Below the pieces are notes generated by a model, which was given only the letters and a program-made list of their open reading frames with translations, was not told the origin of the DNA and searched no databases. Source: Sphingobacterium thalpophilum (GTDB lineage Bacteria; Bacteroidota; Bacteroidia; Sphingobacteriales; Sphingobacteriaceae). Taken from it: a DNA stretch of 37,173 nucleotides. The position numbers and the translations under genes are program-made. The stretch is taken from the NCBI GenBank assembly GCA_945878525.1, contig CAMCTU010000011.1, positions 1-37,173 on the forward strand. Reading direction: 5' to 3'. Below are positions 9,380 through 18,317 of the stretch, one piece after another. Each line of letters begins with the position of its first letter. Position 1 is the first letter of the stretch.

Positions 9380-9898
9380 CGCTCATGGCCGCGGGGGCCT
9401 AGTCCTTTTCTTCAGGAAAAAAGGACCAAAACCCCGCCGCTGCGTCTGCTGCTTCGAAAGTCAGTAGTAAGGCTTGGCTTGGATCTAACGCACCAGCCAA
9501 GGCGGAAAAGAAGGTTAACGGGGAGATATTACTTGGGCCAAAGTACATTCCAACTCTATCTGAATTTTAGTTCAATAATGGCTATTGTTAGAAAACGCCT
9601 CAGATTTTGATTTTAGTATAAAATTTCAAATGAACTAGGATTTTGCGCGGTGGGCTGAAAACGGAGCTTGCCCCGTATTAGATACGGGGGGTGTTTTGCC
9701 TGTGGGGGGAAGCTTCGTTTTTTTTTCTTGATTTTACTCAGTATTTTTTCTTGTTTTTTATGGCCTTCATGGTCTCACCGCAAAATAGCGGTTCGGCATT
9801 GGGTACTTTTTGATCAAGCAAACCGCGAAGCAGCTTGAGGGCCTTTTGAAACAAAAATAAACACCGAAAAAAGTACCTTGCCTCCGCGGCTAAGAGCG
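9380..9898. repeat. MITE/REP-like composite palindromic element with about 30-bp imperfect terminal inverted repeats
   Basis: Left end CGCTCATGGCCGCGGGGGCCTAGTCCTTTT (9380-9409) versus reverse complement of the right end CGCTCTTAGCCGCGGAGGCAAGGTACTTTT (9869-9898), about 23/30 identical by eye; internal dyads at 9402-9426, 9671-9689 and 9802-9877. No convincing ORF inside. Confidence 0.6.
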
Positions 9899-9956
9899 TA
9901 CTAAATTGTAATAATATTTCTTTTTTTCTGAATAGTGGATTGTTACATAAAACATA

Positions 9957-10862
9957 TCAGAAACCCTTTATTTTCTGTTTCGTAAAACGCAATATTCTCT
10001 GCCACAGGCTCCCTTTTCGGGTTTTCAGAAAATCCTTAATTGCCAGATAAGCTTCTTTATTCTCCTCAATTTTTTCTGGAAAAGTTGTAAGCAGAACTGG
10101 ATTTATGATCACATGATAAATATCATTCAAGCCTGAGTGAATTCCTGAACCGTCATGCCCGATATTATTGATCAGGGATTTTGAAGGATTCAATGTTAAA
10201 CCACCTTTGAGAAATATGGAAGCATACCAGCGTATCGCCCATGAATTGTTCCTGCCTAGTTTAAATTCAATAATCTGTTTCCAGAAGTTCATTGTTCCCT
10301 CAATGGAGAATTCATTTTTCTTTTTTCTGTCGAACCGGGCGATTATCTTATTGACATCAGGCTCGAAATCTTTCCAGGCCCTTTCCCATGTTGCCCAGCC
10401 CCAGCTTGTTGCAGCCCTGTAGAAAAAAGTTTCTGGCAGGTTTTCACCTTTCAGTGGATACATGTAAGCACCGATATGCATCACCTTTTCTTCATTTTGA
10501 TACCGTTGGAGAGCATCATTGAAATATTGCAGGGTATATGCCGAACTTATCAAATCATCTTCAAAAACTATGACTTTGCCATACTCAGAAACCAAAGTAC
10601 TCACACCATTAATAATAGACTCAGCAAGACCGAAATTAGTTTTCCGTTCAATGATTTCAACAGATTTAAATCCATCAACCAGTCTGATAATAGCTCTAAC
10701 TTCGTCCACTAAAAGTTGTTGAGAAGAATCTTTGGCCGCATCAGAGAAAATAAAAAGCCGGGATTCATTCGCAAGCAAATTTTGCTGCAAAAACTTTATT
10801 GTCCGTCTGGTATGCTCCGGACGGTTATAAACGAATAAAGCTATAGGGGCAAAGTTTTGCAT
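9957..10862 (-). CDS. Glycosyltransferase family 2-like protein
   Basis: MQNFAPIALFVYNRPEHTRRTIKFLQQNLLANESRLFIFSDAAKD, KVIVFEDDLISSAYTLQYFNDAL, TSWGWATWERAW. Confidence 0.88.
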   Translation of the reverse strand: MQNFAPIALFVYNRPEHTRRTIKFLQQNLLANESRLFIFSDAAKDSSQQLLVDEVRAIIRLVDGFKSVEIIERKTNFGLAESIINGVSTLVSEYGKVIVFEDDLISSAYTLQYFNDALQRYQNEEKVMHIGAYMYPLKGENLPETFFYRAATSWGWATWERAWKDFEPDVNKIIARFDRKKKNEFSIEGTMNFWKQIIEFKLGRNNSWAIRWYASIFLKGGLTLNPSKSLINNIGHDGSGIHSGLNDIYHVIINPVLLTTFPEKIEENKEAYLAIKDFLKTRKGSLWQRILRFTKQKIKGF

Positions 10863-10902
10863 TACATAGTATTGAGTATCGATTACAAAGTATTGAGTAC
10901 GG
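10861..10902. repeat. 21-bp tandem duplication with 7-nt sub-periodicity
   Basis: ATTACATAGTATTGAGTATCG followed by ATTACAAAGTATTGAGTACGG (3 mismatches), abutting the start codon of the glycosyltransferase. Confidence 0.75.
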
Positions 10903-10949
10903 AACTATTCGAGTAAATTATTTTAATTTGAATCTACATTTTTCAACTG

Positions 10950-13247
10950 TCAATTAAAAAACTCCTTCTCCGTAAAACCCATCTGCCTTCCTTTAAATTT
11001 TAAACGAATGCCAGCAACCTCGTCCTTTGAAACTTTATCAGCCGAATTAGCCCAGGAACCCCGGATATAGCTTAAAACCTGGGCGACATCCTCATCAGAA
11101 AAATTGGTATTAGAAGCAATTCCGGGCATCTCACCACTAACCTCCGGAGCCTTGTATAATTTTTTACTGACAGTTATTGGTCCGCCAAGTCCAAAGAGAA
11201 CAACAGCAGTAAGCCTTTTCTTATCTCCTGTAACCCAATCTGAGTTATTAAGTGGTGGAGCGAGTCCATTTACTCCATTTCCATCAGCTCCATGGCAGGC
11301 CTGACAAATATTTTTGTATAAGGCAAGACCTTTTGGAAACTCTTTTGCCGGATCGGGCGCATCAACTTTTTTCTTCGCCATATCCTCGACAATTTTCTTC
11401 AATCGTTTACTTAGAAAAAGACTCGTGTCCGGATTAATCCCGGTGAAATTTCTATAAAAAGCCAATTCCTTGTTTTGAAGATTACTGATAACCGCATCGG
11501 AAATAAAGCTATCGGTAGCATACTTTCTAGAGAGATTTAATAAAATTTTATTTGCTTCTGCGGGATCGAAGGTCTCAATGTAGGGATTTAAAAAAGCGAG
11601 GTAGGGCGCCGCAAGCGTATCTTCATCATCAAGCAATGAGTTTAAAACCGGAAGAAACTCTTTATAATTCGCTCTAGTCAAAACAGATGGTAAAACAGTT
11701 AATGCCTGCACACGCAATGTCCAATCTGTACTTTTCAAAAGGGGCAAAACATCATCCTTACCAAGAACTCCCAGACCTTCCAGAGTCCAAAGGGCATGAA
11801 CCCTGGCTAAATTATTTGATCTGGAGTTCAATAACTGCCTCAAAGGCAAAGCCAGACTTTTATCTTTCCCATCAACCAAAACTTGCTGCGCTTTATTACG
11901 AACCCAACCATTTGAATCGGATAACAAGGCAATCAGTTTTGTGGGATCCTGAGGAATTTTGACCACCCTAGACCTCGTTTCCTTTGGCATAACTTTGTAA
12001 ATACGACCATGATTAAGGGGTTGAGTGAGGTTTCTGGCTTTGATCTCACTTTTGAGGTAAGGAGTTAGATAGGTTTTATGCTGGATGATTCCGCGGTAGA
12101 AATCAACAATATATAAGGCACCATCCGGACCGGTATTTAGATTCACAGGCCGGAACCGTTCATCAGTACTTGCCAGAAATTCGCGTCCGATATAAGCCTG
12201 ATTACCCCTGACCAAGTTGCCCTCGTTACTCAAAATATTTCGCTTGATAAGATTTGCAGATGGCTCTGCGACAAAGGCATTTCCATAATAATCCGGTCCA
12301 AACAAAGTACTGTTAAAAATTACTGGTCCACAGGCAGCGGTAAAATTAACTAGCTTCAAATTCTCATCGATAATCCCCTTTAGGTAGGCCCTGTTCACCC
12401 CAGTGTTAGGTCTGATTGGATAAACTTTATTGTTTTTAATGATGCTTTCTGAAAATCCGGCAAGCTTTGACTGATTCGGGTTTGTTGCTCCAAAACCCGG
12501 ACTAAAATAATCACCCTGAAGATTTTCTGAGTTATTGTTATAAAATAGTCGGCCCTGATCATCCTGTGAAATTCCCCATTGTCCTCTGAAATGGGTTGTT
12601 TCAATTAACCATTTATTTTCAAGCTTTCTATATCTTTTGGTTGATTTAGCACTGTATATCCAATTATCCAAAGCCCTGAATAAGCCATTAGGCTGATGCT
12701 CCACATTTCCACCTTCAGCGTAAGCAGCATCAACAAGCGTTTTTTTAATAGGCTTATCATTTTTAATCTCGTAAAACCAAAGTTTCGGAGATTCAGCGAC
12801 AAGAATTCCATTTTCAATGAAACAAATAGCCCGGGGAAGCACCAGAGAATCGAGAAAAATCTTTCTTTGATCCATTCTCCCATCCCCGTTTTTGTCAGTC
12901 AAGATCACAATCTTTCCAACCGGCAAATCTTCTCCTTTACCTAAGGAATCAGGCATATAATTTTCCATTTCCACGACCCAAATCCTGCCTTTATCATCAA
13001 AACTTATAGCAACAGGTGAAGTTAAAAGCGGCTCTGTAGCAACAATATGAACCTGAAATCCCTTCTGGATCTGCATTTTCTTTATAGACTCCCTAGCAGT
13101 TAGCACTGGCGACTCAGAAAAGGCCTTTCTAATCGACAGTGAATCAGCATAAGAATTCCAGTATGTTGATCTCCCCTGAGGATTACCACCAAATAGTTGC
13201 AGAAAAATAATAAGCAGAAAGGGAATCGAAAATAAGACAGTCTTCAT
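10950..13247 (-). CDS. PVC-type heme-binding CxxCH protein / membrane-bound dehydrogenase-like (beta-propeller, HEAT-like repeats, C-terminal cytochrome c)
   Basis: IQKGFQVHIVATEPLLTSPVAISFDDKGRIWVVEMENY N-terminal signature, NTGPDGALYIVDFYRGIIQH, HEAT-like middle, heme motif CQACHGADGNGVNG. Confidence 0.9.
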   Translation of the reverse strand: MKTVLFSIPFLLIIFLQLFGGNPQGRSTYWNSYADSLSIRKAFSESPVLTARESIKKMQIQKGFQVHIVATEPLLTSPVAISFDDKGRIWVVEMENYMPDSLGKGEDLPVGKIVILTDKNGDGRMDQRKIFLDSLVLPRAICFIENGILVAESPKLWFYEIKNDKPIKKTLVDAAYAEGGNVEHQPNGLFRALDNWIYSAKSTKRYRKLENKWLIETTHFRGQWGISQDDQGRLFYNNNSENLQGDYFSPGFGATNPNQSKLAGFSESIIKNNKVYPIRPNTGVNRAYLKGIIDENLKLVNFTAACGPVIFNSTLFGPDYYGNAFVAEPSANLIKRNILSNEGNLVRGNQAYIGREFLASTDERFRPVNLNTGPDGALYIVDFYRGIIQHKTYLTPYLKSEIKARNLTQPLNHGRIYKVMPKETRSRVVKIPQDPTKLIALLSDSNGWVRNKAQQVLVDGKDKSLALPLRQLLNSRSNNLARVHALWTLEGLGVLGKDDVLPLLKSTDWTLRVQALTVLPSVLTRANYKEFLPVLNSLLDDEDTLAAPYLAFLNPYIETFDPAEANKILLNLSRKYATDSFISDAVISNLQNKELAFYRNFTGINPDTSLFLSKRLKKIVEDMAKKKVDAPDPAKEFPKGLALYKNICQACHGADGNGVNGLAPPLNNSDWVTGDKKRLTAVVLFGLGGPITVSKKLYKAPEVSGEMPGIASNTNFSDEDVAQVLSYIRGSWANSADKVSKDEVAGIRLKFKGRQMGFTEKEFFN

Positions 13248-13264
13248 AAAATAATTTATTTTAA

Positions 13265-14041
13265 TTAATGGCTGAATATATCCAGATCACCATTCTTCCT
13301 TAAAAATAGGGTATAAGCATTGGAAAAAGATTCCTTCCTCCTGCGACCAAATAACGAAACAATTAATTTTTTGATAAAGTATTCAATGTCAATTCGAAGA
13401 GAATTCAACAGACTTTTAGCTTTCCCCTGATTGATAAAGGTATTGAATTTAGTAACTTCCGGTTCAATTAATGAAGTCTTATCAGCGAGCACTTCAAAAC
13501 CTTCCGACTGAACTAAGAACCGCACAGAGCTTGGCGTATACATGTTAATATGCCCATAATTTAAAAAATGCTTCATTCTTTTATCCACACCAAAACGATA
13601 ATCACAGGGGACTTCAATGACCACATATTTGGATACCCTTTTTATCTCACGTAACAACATCCGTTCAAACTCCACATGCTCAAGTACATGGGCTAGAATA
13701 ACAAGATCAAATTCATTATCATCGAAAGGGATATGATATCCATCAAAAACACTCACCGACTTTAAACTTTTCAGTTTTCTCGAATTGATCTGATCTACAC
13801 CACTTTGAGATATCTCCAAAGCATGAATTTCAGGAAAAATACTCATCGCATCCAGGTGCCGCAAAATACTTCCATCACCGGCCCCAACTTCGAGAACCTT
13901 TTTAAATTCATATCCCCTGCATACATCCAAGATGTTTAAAGCCTTGTACTTAGCACCCAGCATTCTCCATTGCTCATCACGTCCCAGATAAAAATCATCA
14001 TAGGCGCTTTTAATATCAGCACTTAAAATCTCATTACTCAT
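13265..14041 (-). CDS. Class I SAM-dependent methyltransferase
   Basis: FKKVLEVGAGDGSILRHLDAMS, FDLVILAHVLEHVEFERMLLREIKRVSKYVVIEVPC. Start placed at Met 14041 (MSNEILSADIKSAYDDF) rather than 14194 because the longer ORF overlaps the upstream gene. Confidence 0.88.
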   Translation of the reverse strand: MSNEILSADIKSAYDDFYLGRDEQWRMLGAKYKALNILDVCRGYEFKKVLEVGAGDGSILRHLDAMSIFPEIHALEISQSGVDQINSRKLKSLKSVSVFDGYHIPFDDNEFDLVILAHVLEHVEFERMLLREIKRVSKYVVIEVPCDYRFGVDKRMKHFLNYGHINMYTPSSVRFLVQSEGFEVLADKTSLIEPEVTKFNTFINQGKAKSLLNSLRIDIEYFIKKLIVSLFGRRRKESFSNAYTLFLRKNGDLDIFSH

Positions 14042-14042
14042 C

Positions 14043-14687
14043 CTAAATAAACAGGCAATTATTGTCTTTATAAAATATTGATGTAGACTTACGATAAAAT
14101 AGGCCGGGTGAGATTCCACTGAAAGATAATTCCCGGAATCCCTCCTTCCTAAAGAAACTGACCGCATCAGCATAACTTTCACGTTCTGAATCATCCAGCA
14201 CTATTACACCCGATTCACTAAGTGCCCCAATAGAATGGAAACAGCAGTTCACTCTATCGCGGCCATCAACTATAATGATATCGAATTTCTGACCCATACT
14301 TTCGGGCATTTTGCTGTAATCTCCATTTTTCTGTAGTTCGCAGAATATCATCTCGGAATTCATGGGTTTGGTTGCAGAGATCTTATCGTACCATGCCTTA
14401 TCATGTTCTACACTAACAACCTTCTTTGCACGCTGAGCATAATAGAATGTTGAATTACCCGACCCAAATTCAAAAATGGTATGACTTTTTTGAATACGGT
14501 CAGCAATAAAGTCAATGAACGAATAAGTAACCCATGGAATTGGTTCTGAATTATGGTCAATTGGCGATTTGGTATCAAAAGCTTTGAACCAGCCTATTTC
14601 TGTTAAATAACCTTTCAGTCCAAATGAGAGTAAGGTTTTTATTCGTGAGCGTTTTAGTAAACTAGTGTAAGATTCTGTCCTTTTCAA
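14043..14687 (-). CDS. SAM-methyltransferase-like protein
   Basis: HTIFEFGSGNSTFYYAQRAKKVVSVEHDKAWYDKI, FDIIIVDGRDRVNC, SGVIVLDDSERESY: Rossmann-fold methyltransferase-like. Confidence 0.75.
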   Translation of the reverse strand: MKRTESYTSLLKRSRIKTLLSFGLKGYLTEIGWFKAFDTKSPIDHNSEPIPWVTYSFIDFIADRIQKSHTIFEFGSGNSTFYYAQRAKKVVSVEHDKAWYDKISATKPMNSEMIFCELQKNGDYSKMPESMGQKFDIIIVDGRDRVNCCFHSIGALSESGVIVLDDSERESYADAVSFFRKEGFRELSFSGISPGLFYRKSTSIFYKDNNCLFI

Positions 14688-16009
14688 CGTTTTGCGATTT
14701 TTTGAAAGAGTGAAATTAAAAATAAGGATTTAAGCATGTTTATTCCTTGTTTTCTGGTTTCAGGAAATACAAGGATAAAAAAAGTAGCAGAAAAGTAGGC
14801 GATTAAAGTAGCAAAGGCCGCTCCCTGAAGTCCGTATAAAGGAATCCAAAAAAAGCCCAGAACAATGTTCACCACAGCTCCTGCTGCAGTACGATAAAGT
14901 GAAAACCGGGTATATCCTTCGGCAACTAAATATTGACCACTTGCACTGCCCAGAAAAACAAAAACGCCGGCCCAAATATGAATGGTTAATATTTTTGCAC
15001 CTTCTGCAAACTCTGCATCATAAAAATATTGATAAATAAAAGTGGAGGCAAAGCTCATGAATATTGCAATGCTCATGCTAATTAATACCATCAGATCATA
15101 CATATCGGTCAGTCTTTTCTGATAGCGCAATTGATCATCCCGACGGGCATTCATAATAGCAGGAAATACTGATGTTACGATTGCAACGGGAATAAAATAC
15201 CAGCTTTCACTCCAGTTGACCACCGTTGAATAAATTCCAAGGGCTCCAACACCAAGAAAACTTTCTACCATAAGTTGCCCTATTTTCATATAAACAGTGA
15301 CCAGAATGGCAGAAAATGCAAGTGGCCATGAATGTTTTAACAGATATCTGGCGAGACTCCCTTCATACTCCCACGCTTCAGTATGGTTTCCTTTCGCTCT
15401 GTAAGCTATCAGATACCCTAATGCCAAAATTGCAGCATCGATGAGTAAAGTCCAGATAAACCAAAATAAAGGAGCAGAAGCAAAAATCAATATAAGTTTA
15501 ATGCCTGCCGACAAAAGATTTCCCGTCACCTGAACCATCATTACATATTTCCCCTGAACCCGGGATTGAAAATAACTATCGATTATAGACAATGATTGTG
15601 TAATACCGATGCAAGAAGCAATCAGTATATAACTGACGGGTATATCGCCATTACTTCCTCTAAAAAGAGTATAAATTAACCAAGCAAGTGGAACGATAAT
15701 GATCCCGGCCAAAAGCCTCATTCGAAAAGCAGTACCCAGAAGTTTATTCTTTTTTTCGGGCTGTGAAATAAGTTCACGGGTTACGAATCCATCGAGTCCG
15801 AGTGCGGCGGCTGCCAGAAAAAAGGTTACAAAAACAAGCGGGTAATTAAGTATTCCATTCGCGGTCTTTCCAAGATAATTGGCAACAGCAATACCCGCTA
15901 GAATTTTAATCCCTAAACTCCCCACTCTGGCAAGGAACAACCAGCCGGTGTTCTTTAGGTACTTACTAAAAGCTTGTTGGTCAAATCCGGGTATAACTGG
16001 AGACTTCAT
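14684..16009 (-). CDS. Oligosaccharide flippase (Wzx-like, polysaccharide biosynthesis protein)
   Basis: Multi-TM; YLKNTGWLFLARVGSLGIKILAGIAVANYLGKTANGILNYPLVFVTFF typical of RfbX/Wzx. Start placed at MKSPVIPGFDQ (16009) because the upstream extension reads through a terminator hairpin. Confidence 0.9.
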   Translation of the reverse strand: MKSPVIPGFDQQAFSKYLKNTGWLFLARVGSLGIKILAGIAVANYLGKTANGILNYPLVFVTFFLAAAALGLDGFVTRELISQPEKKNKLLGTAFRMRLLAGIIIVPLAWLIYTLFRGSNGDIPVSYILIASCIGITQSLSIIDSYFQSRVQGKYVMMVQVTGNLLSAGIKLILIFASAPLFWFIWTLLIDAAILALGYLIAYRAKGNHTEAWEYEGSLARYLLKHSWPLAFSAILVTVYMKIGQLMVESFLGVGALGIYSTVVNWSESWYFIPVAIVTSVFPAIMNARRDDQLRYQKRLTDMYDLMVLISMSIAIFMSFASTFIYQYFYDAEFAEGAKILTIHIWAGVFVFLGSASGQYLVAEGYTRFSLYRTAAGAVVNIVLGFFWIPLYGLQGAAFATLIAYFSATFFILVFPETRKQGINMLKSLFLISLFQKIAKR

Positions 16010-16030
16010 CAAAACAAATATAATAGAAAA

Positions 16031-16051
16031 GCCCCGGATTAAATCCGGGGC
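16031..16051 (-). terminator. Rho-independent-like terminator for typA
   Basis: Perfect stem GCCCCGGATT / AATCCGGGGC with 1-nt centre, followed on the minus strand by TTTTCTATTAT; located just after the typA stop. Confidence 0.85.
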
Positions 16052-16085
16052 CAATTCTTCTATTTTCTAAAATAAAATTACTTTA

Positions 16086-17897
16086 TTATTGGTTCACAAA
16101 TTTCTTTGCATTGATTTTACGCTCATTCTCAGTCAGATAGATTTTGCGTAGGCGCATACTTTTCGGAGTTATTTCAATGTACTCATCAGCCTGGATATAT
16201 TCCATTGCTTCTTCCAATGAAAATTTAACTGCAGTAGCGATACGTGCATTATCATCTGTACCTGATGCACGCATATTGGTCAGGGCTTTACCCTTCACAA
16301 CATTTACAACCAGGTCGTTGTCACGGATATGTTCACCCATAATCTGTCCTTCATAGACTTCAACACCCGGCTCAATGAAAAAGCGACCACGATCCTGCAA
16401 TTTATCAATTGAATATGCTGTGGTTGAACCTTTTTCCATTGACACCAAAACACCATTAAGACGACCCGGGATATTACCCTTCCATGGCTCATAAGCTTTA
16501 AATCGGTGAGCCATAATTGCCTCACCAGCAGTGGCTGTCAAAACGTTATTGCGGAGTCCGATGATACCACGTGCCGGAATTTCGAATTCAAGGTGCTGAA
16601 GGTCTCCTTTAGGCTCCATAATAAGTAGTTCACCCTTACGCTGGGTTACTAATTCAATCACTTTACCGGAAACTTCTGCAGGTACGTCCACGATAAGTGT
16701 TTCAATCGGCTCACACTTCTGTCCGTCAATTTCCTTAATGATAACCTGAGGTTGTCCAACCTGAAGTTCATACCCTTCACGACGCATAGTTTCGATGAGA
16801 ACCGACAAGTGTAGAATTCCACGGCCATAAACCAGGTAAGAATCCGGCGAATCAGTTTCTACAACCTTCAGTGCCAGATTTTTTTCCATCTCTTTATAAA
16901 GACGCTCACGCAAACGCTGTGAGGTTACAAATTTTCCTTCTTTTCCAAACATTGGTGAATTGTTGATCGTAAACAACATATTCATGGTTGGCTCATCAAT
17001 TTTAATTACTTCCAGCTGCTCAGGCTTTTCGAAATCGGCAATTGTATCACCAATATCAAAACCCTCAATTCCTACAACTGCACAAATATCGCCTGAAGAA
17101 ACTTCCTGAACGCGCACCTTTCCTAATCCCTCAAAAGTATAAAGTTCCTTTATTCTTGATTTTTGTATGGTTCCGTCACGTTTAACGAGAGAAACAGGCT
17201 GATTTTCCTTAATCACTCCCCTGGCCACACGCCCAATTGCGATACGACCTACGAATGATGAATAATCCAGAGAAGTGATTTGCATCTGAAGAGTTCCATC
17301 AAAACTTGGCGCAGGTGGAATGTGCTGTAAAATTGTATCCAGTAAAGGCGTAATATCTTCAGTCTGCACTTTCCAGTCTTCACTCATCCAACCCTGCTTT
17401 GATGAACCATATAAAACCGGGAAATCAAGCTGATCTTCAGTAGCCTCTAGATTGAAAAATAATTCAAAAATTGATTCGTATACCTCTTCCGGACGACAAT
17501 TTTCTTTATCCACTTTATTCACAATAACCACCGGTTTTAGTCCGAGTGAGAGTGCCTTCTGTGTCACAAAACGGGTTTGAGGCATTGCACCTTCAAAGGC
17601 ATCAACCAACAGAATAACTCCATCAGCCATCTTCAATACCCGTTCAACCTCGCCACCAAAATCGGCGTGTCCGGGAGTGTCAATAATGTTAATTTTGACA
17701 CCCTTATAGTTTACAGAAACATTCTTTGAAACAATGGTAATACCACGTTCACGTTCAAGATCGTTGTTATCCAAAATCAGATCACCGGTATCCTGATTAT
17801 CACGGAACAAATTAGTTTGATGTAAAATTTTATCAACCAATGTAGTTTTACCGTGGTCAACGTGAGCGATGATCGCTATATTTCTTATTTTTTGCAT
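16086..17897 (-). CDS. typA: Translational GTPase TypA/BipA
   Basis: [72 protein letters not shown]-terminal [34 protein letters not shown]. Confidence 0.98.
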   Translation of the reverse strand: MQKIRNIAIIAHVDHGKTTLVDKILHQTNLFRDNQDTGDLILDNNDLERERGITIVSKNVSVNYKGVKINIIDTPGHADFGGEVERVLKMADGVILLVDAFEGAMPQTRFVTQKALSLGLKPVVIVNKVDKENCRPEEVYESIFELFFNLEATEDQLDFPVLYGSSKQGWMSEDWKVQTEDITPLLDTILQHIPPAPSFDGTLQMQITSLDYSSFVGRIAIGRVARGVIKENQPVSLVKRDGTIQKSRIKELYTFEGLGKVRVQEVSSGDICAVVGIEGFDIGDTIADFEKPEQLEVIKIDEPTMNMLFTINNSPMFGKEGKFVTSQRLRERLYKEMEKNLALKVVETDSPDSYLVYGRGILHLSVLIETMRREGYELQVGQPQVIIKEIDGQKCEPIETLIVDVPAEVSGKVIELVTQRKGELLIMEPKGDLQHLEFEIPARGIIGLRNNVLTATAGEAIMAHRFKAYEPWKGNIPGRLNGVLVSMEKGSTTAYSIDKLQDRGRFFIEPGVEVYEGQIMGEHIRDNDLVVNVVKGKALTNMRASGTDDNARIATAVKFSLEEAMEYIQADEYIEITPKSMRLRKIYLTENERKINAKKFVNQ

Positions 17898-17922
17898 TAA
17901 AAAACTAACTTAAATTTTTTTG

Positions 17923-17930
17923 CAAAGGTA
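17923..17930 (-). promoter_or_regulatory. Putative -7 box TACCTTTG of typA
   Basis: Exact TAnnTTTG on the minus strand, 25 nt upstream of the typA ATG. Confidence 0.5.
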
Positions 17931-18155
17931 GGATTTAATAAGCAGATTTTTACATTATGTAAAAGTTAAGTAACATAAACGCTTGTTAGTCAGTATACTT
18001 TAAAAGGGTAGATTTTCCCTGAAGGGGATTATTAGTAGAATCGAGTAGTATTTTAACTAAAACCTCTTGCAAAATAGATGTACAAATTACATCATACCCA
18101 ACTTAATTTACTGTAGTCTGACTAGCAAACAATAGATTTTTTGTACTTTTAATTT

Positions 18156-18317
18156 GTGGATTTGCAGTTTATTTTAGTTATTCTGGTGTTCCTTCTGGCG
18201 ATTATTTATATCGGCCGAATGGTGTACAAAAGTATATCCAATAAAAAAGGTTGTGCCAGCAATTGCGGTAAATGTGCAGTAGATGTTAGTGGACTTAAGT
18301 TTCCTGAAAAATCTTAG
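18156..18317 (+). CDS. Small Cys-rich single-TM protein, FeoB-associated Cys-rich membrane protein-like (GTG start, 53 aa)
   Basis: Reading frame VDLQFILVILVFLLAIIYIGRMVYKSISNKKGCASNCGKCAVDVSGLKFPEKS*: one TM helix followed by a CxxxCxxC cluster. Too short for the supplied ORF track. Confidence 0.75.
   Translation: MDLQFILVILVFLLAIIYIGRMVYKSISNKKGCASNCGKCAVDVSGLKFPEKS

Noticed and set aside
9359-9610. 83-aa ORF (MKKLNPSRSWPRGPSPFLQEKRTK...) as a gene
   Set aside because: Arg/Pro/Leu-rich translation of the palindromic repeat element, TTG start, no domain; most likely spurious.
12605-12883. 92-aa minus-strand ORF (and 12395..12604) inside the heme protein gene
   Set aside because: Same-strand alternative-frame ORFs fully inside the 765-aa CDS; not credible as separate genes.
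4872-16054. IS element plus glycosyltransferase region considered as a genomic island or defence island
   Set aside because: No integrase, tRNA junction, toxin-antitoxin or nuclease/helicase defence genes seen; flanks (uvrB, typA) are housekeeping, so only a variable polysaccharide region can be argued.
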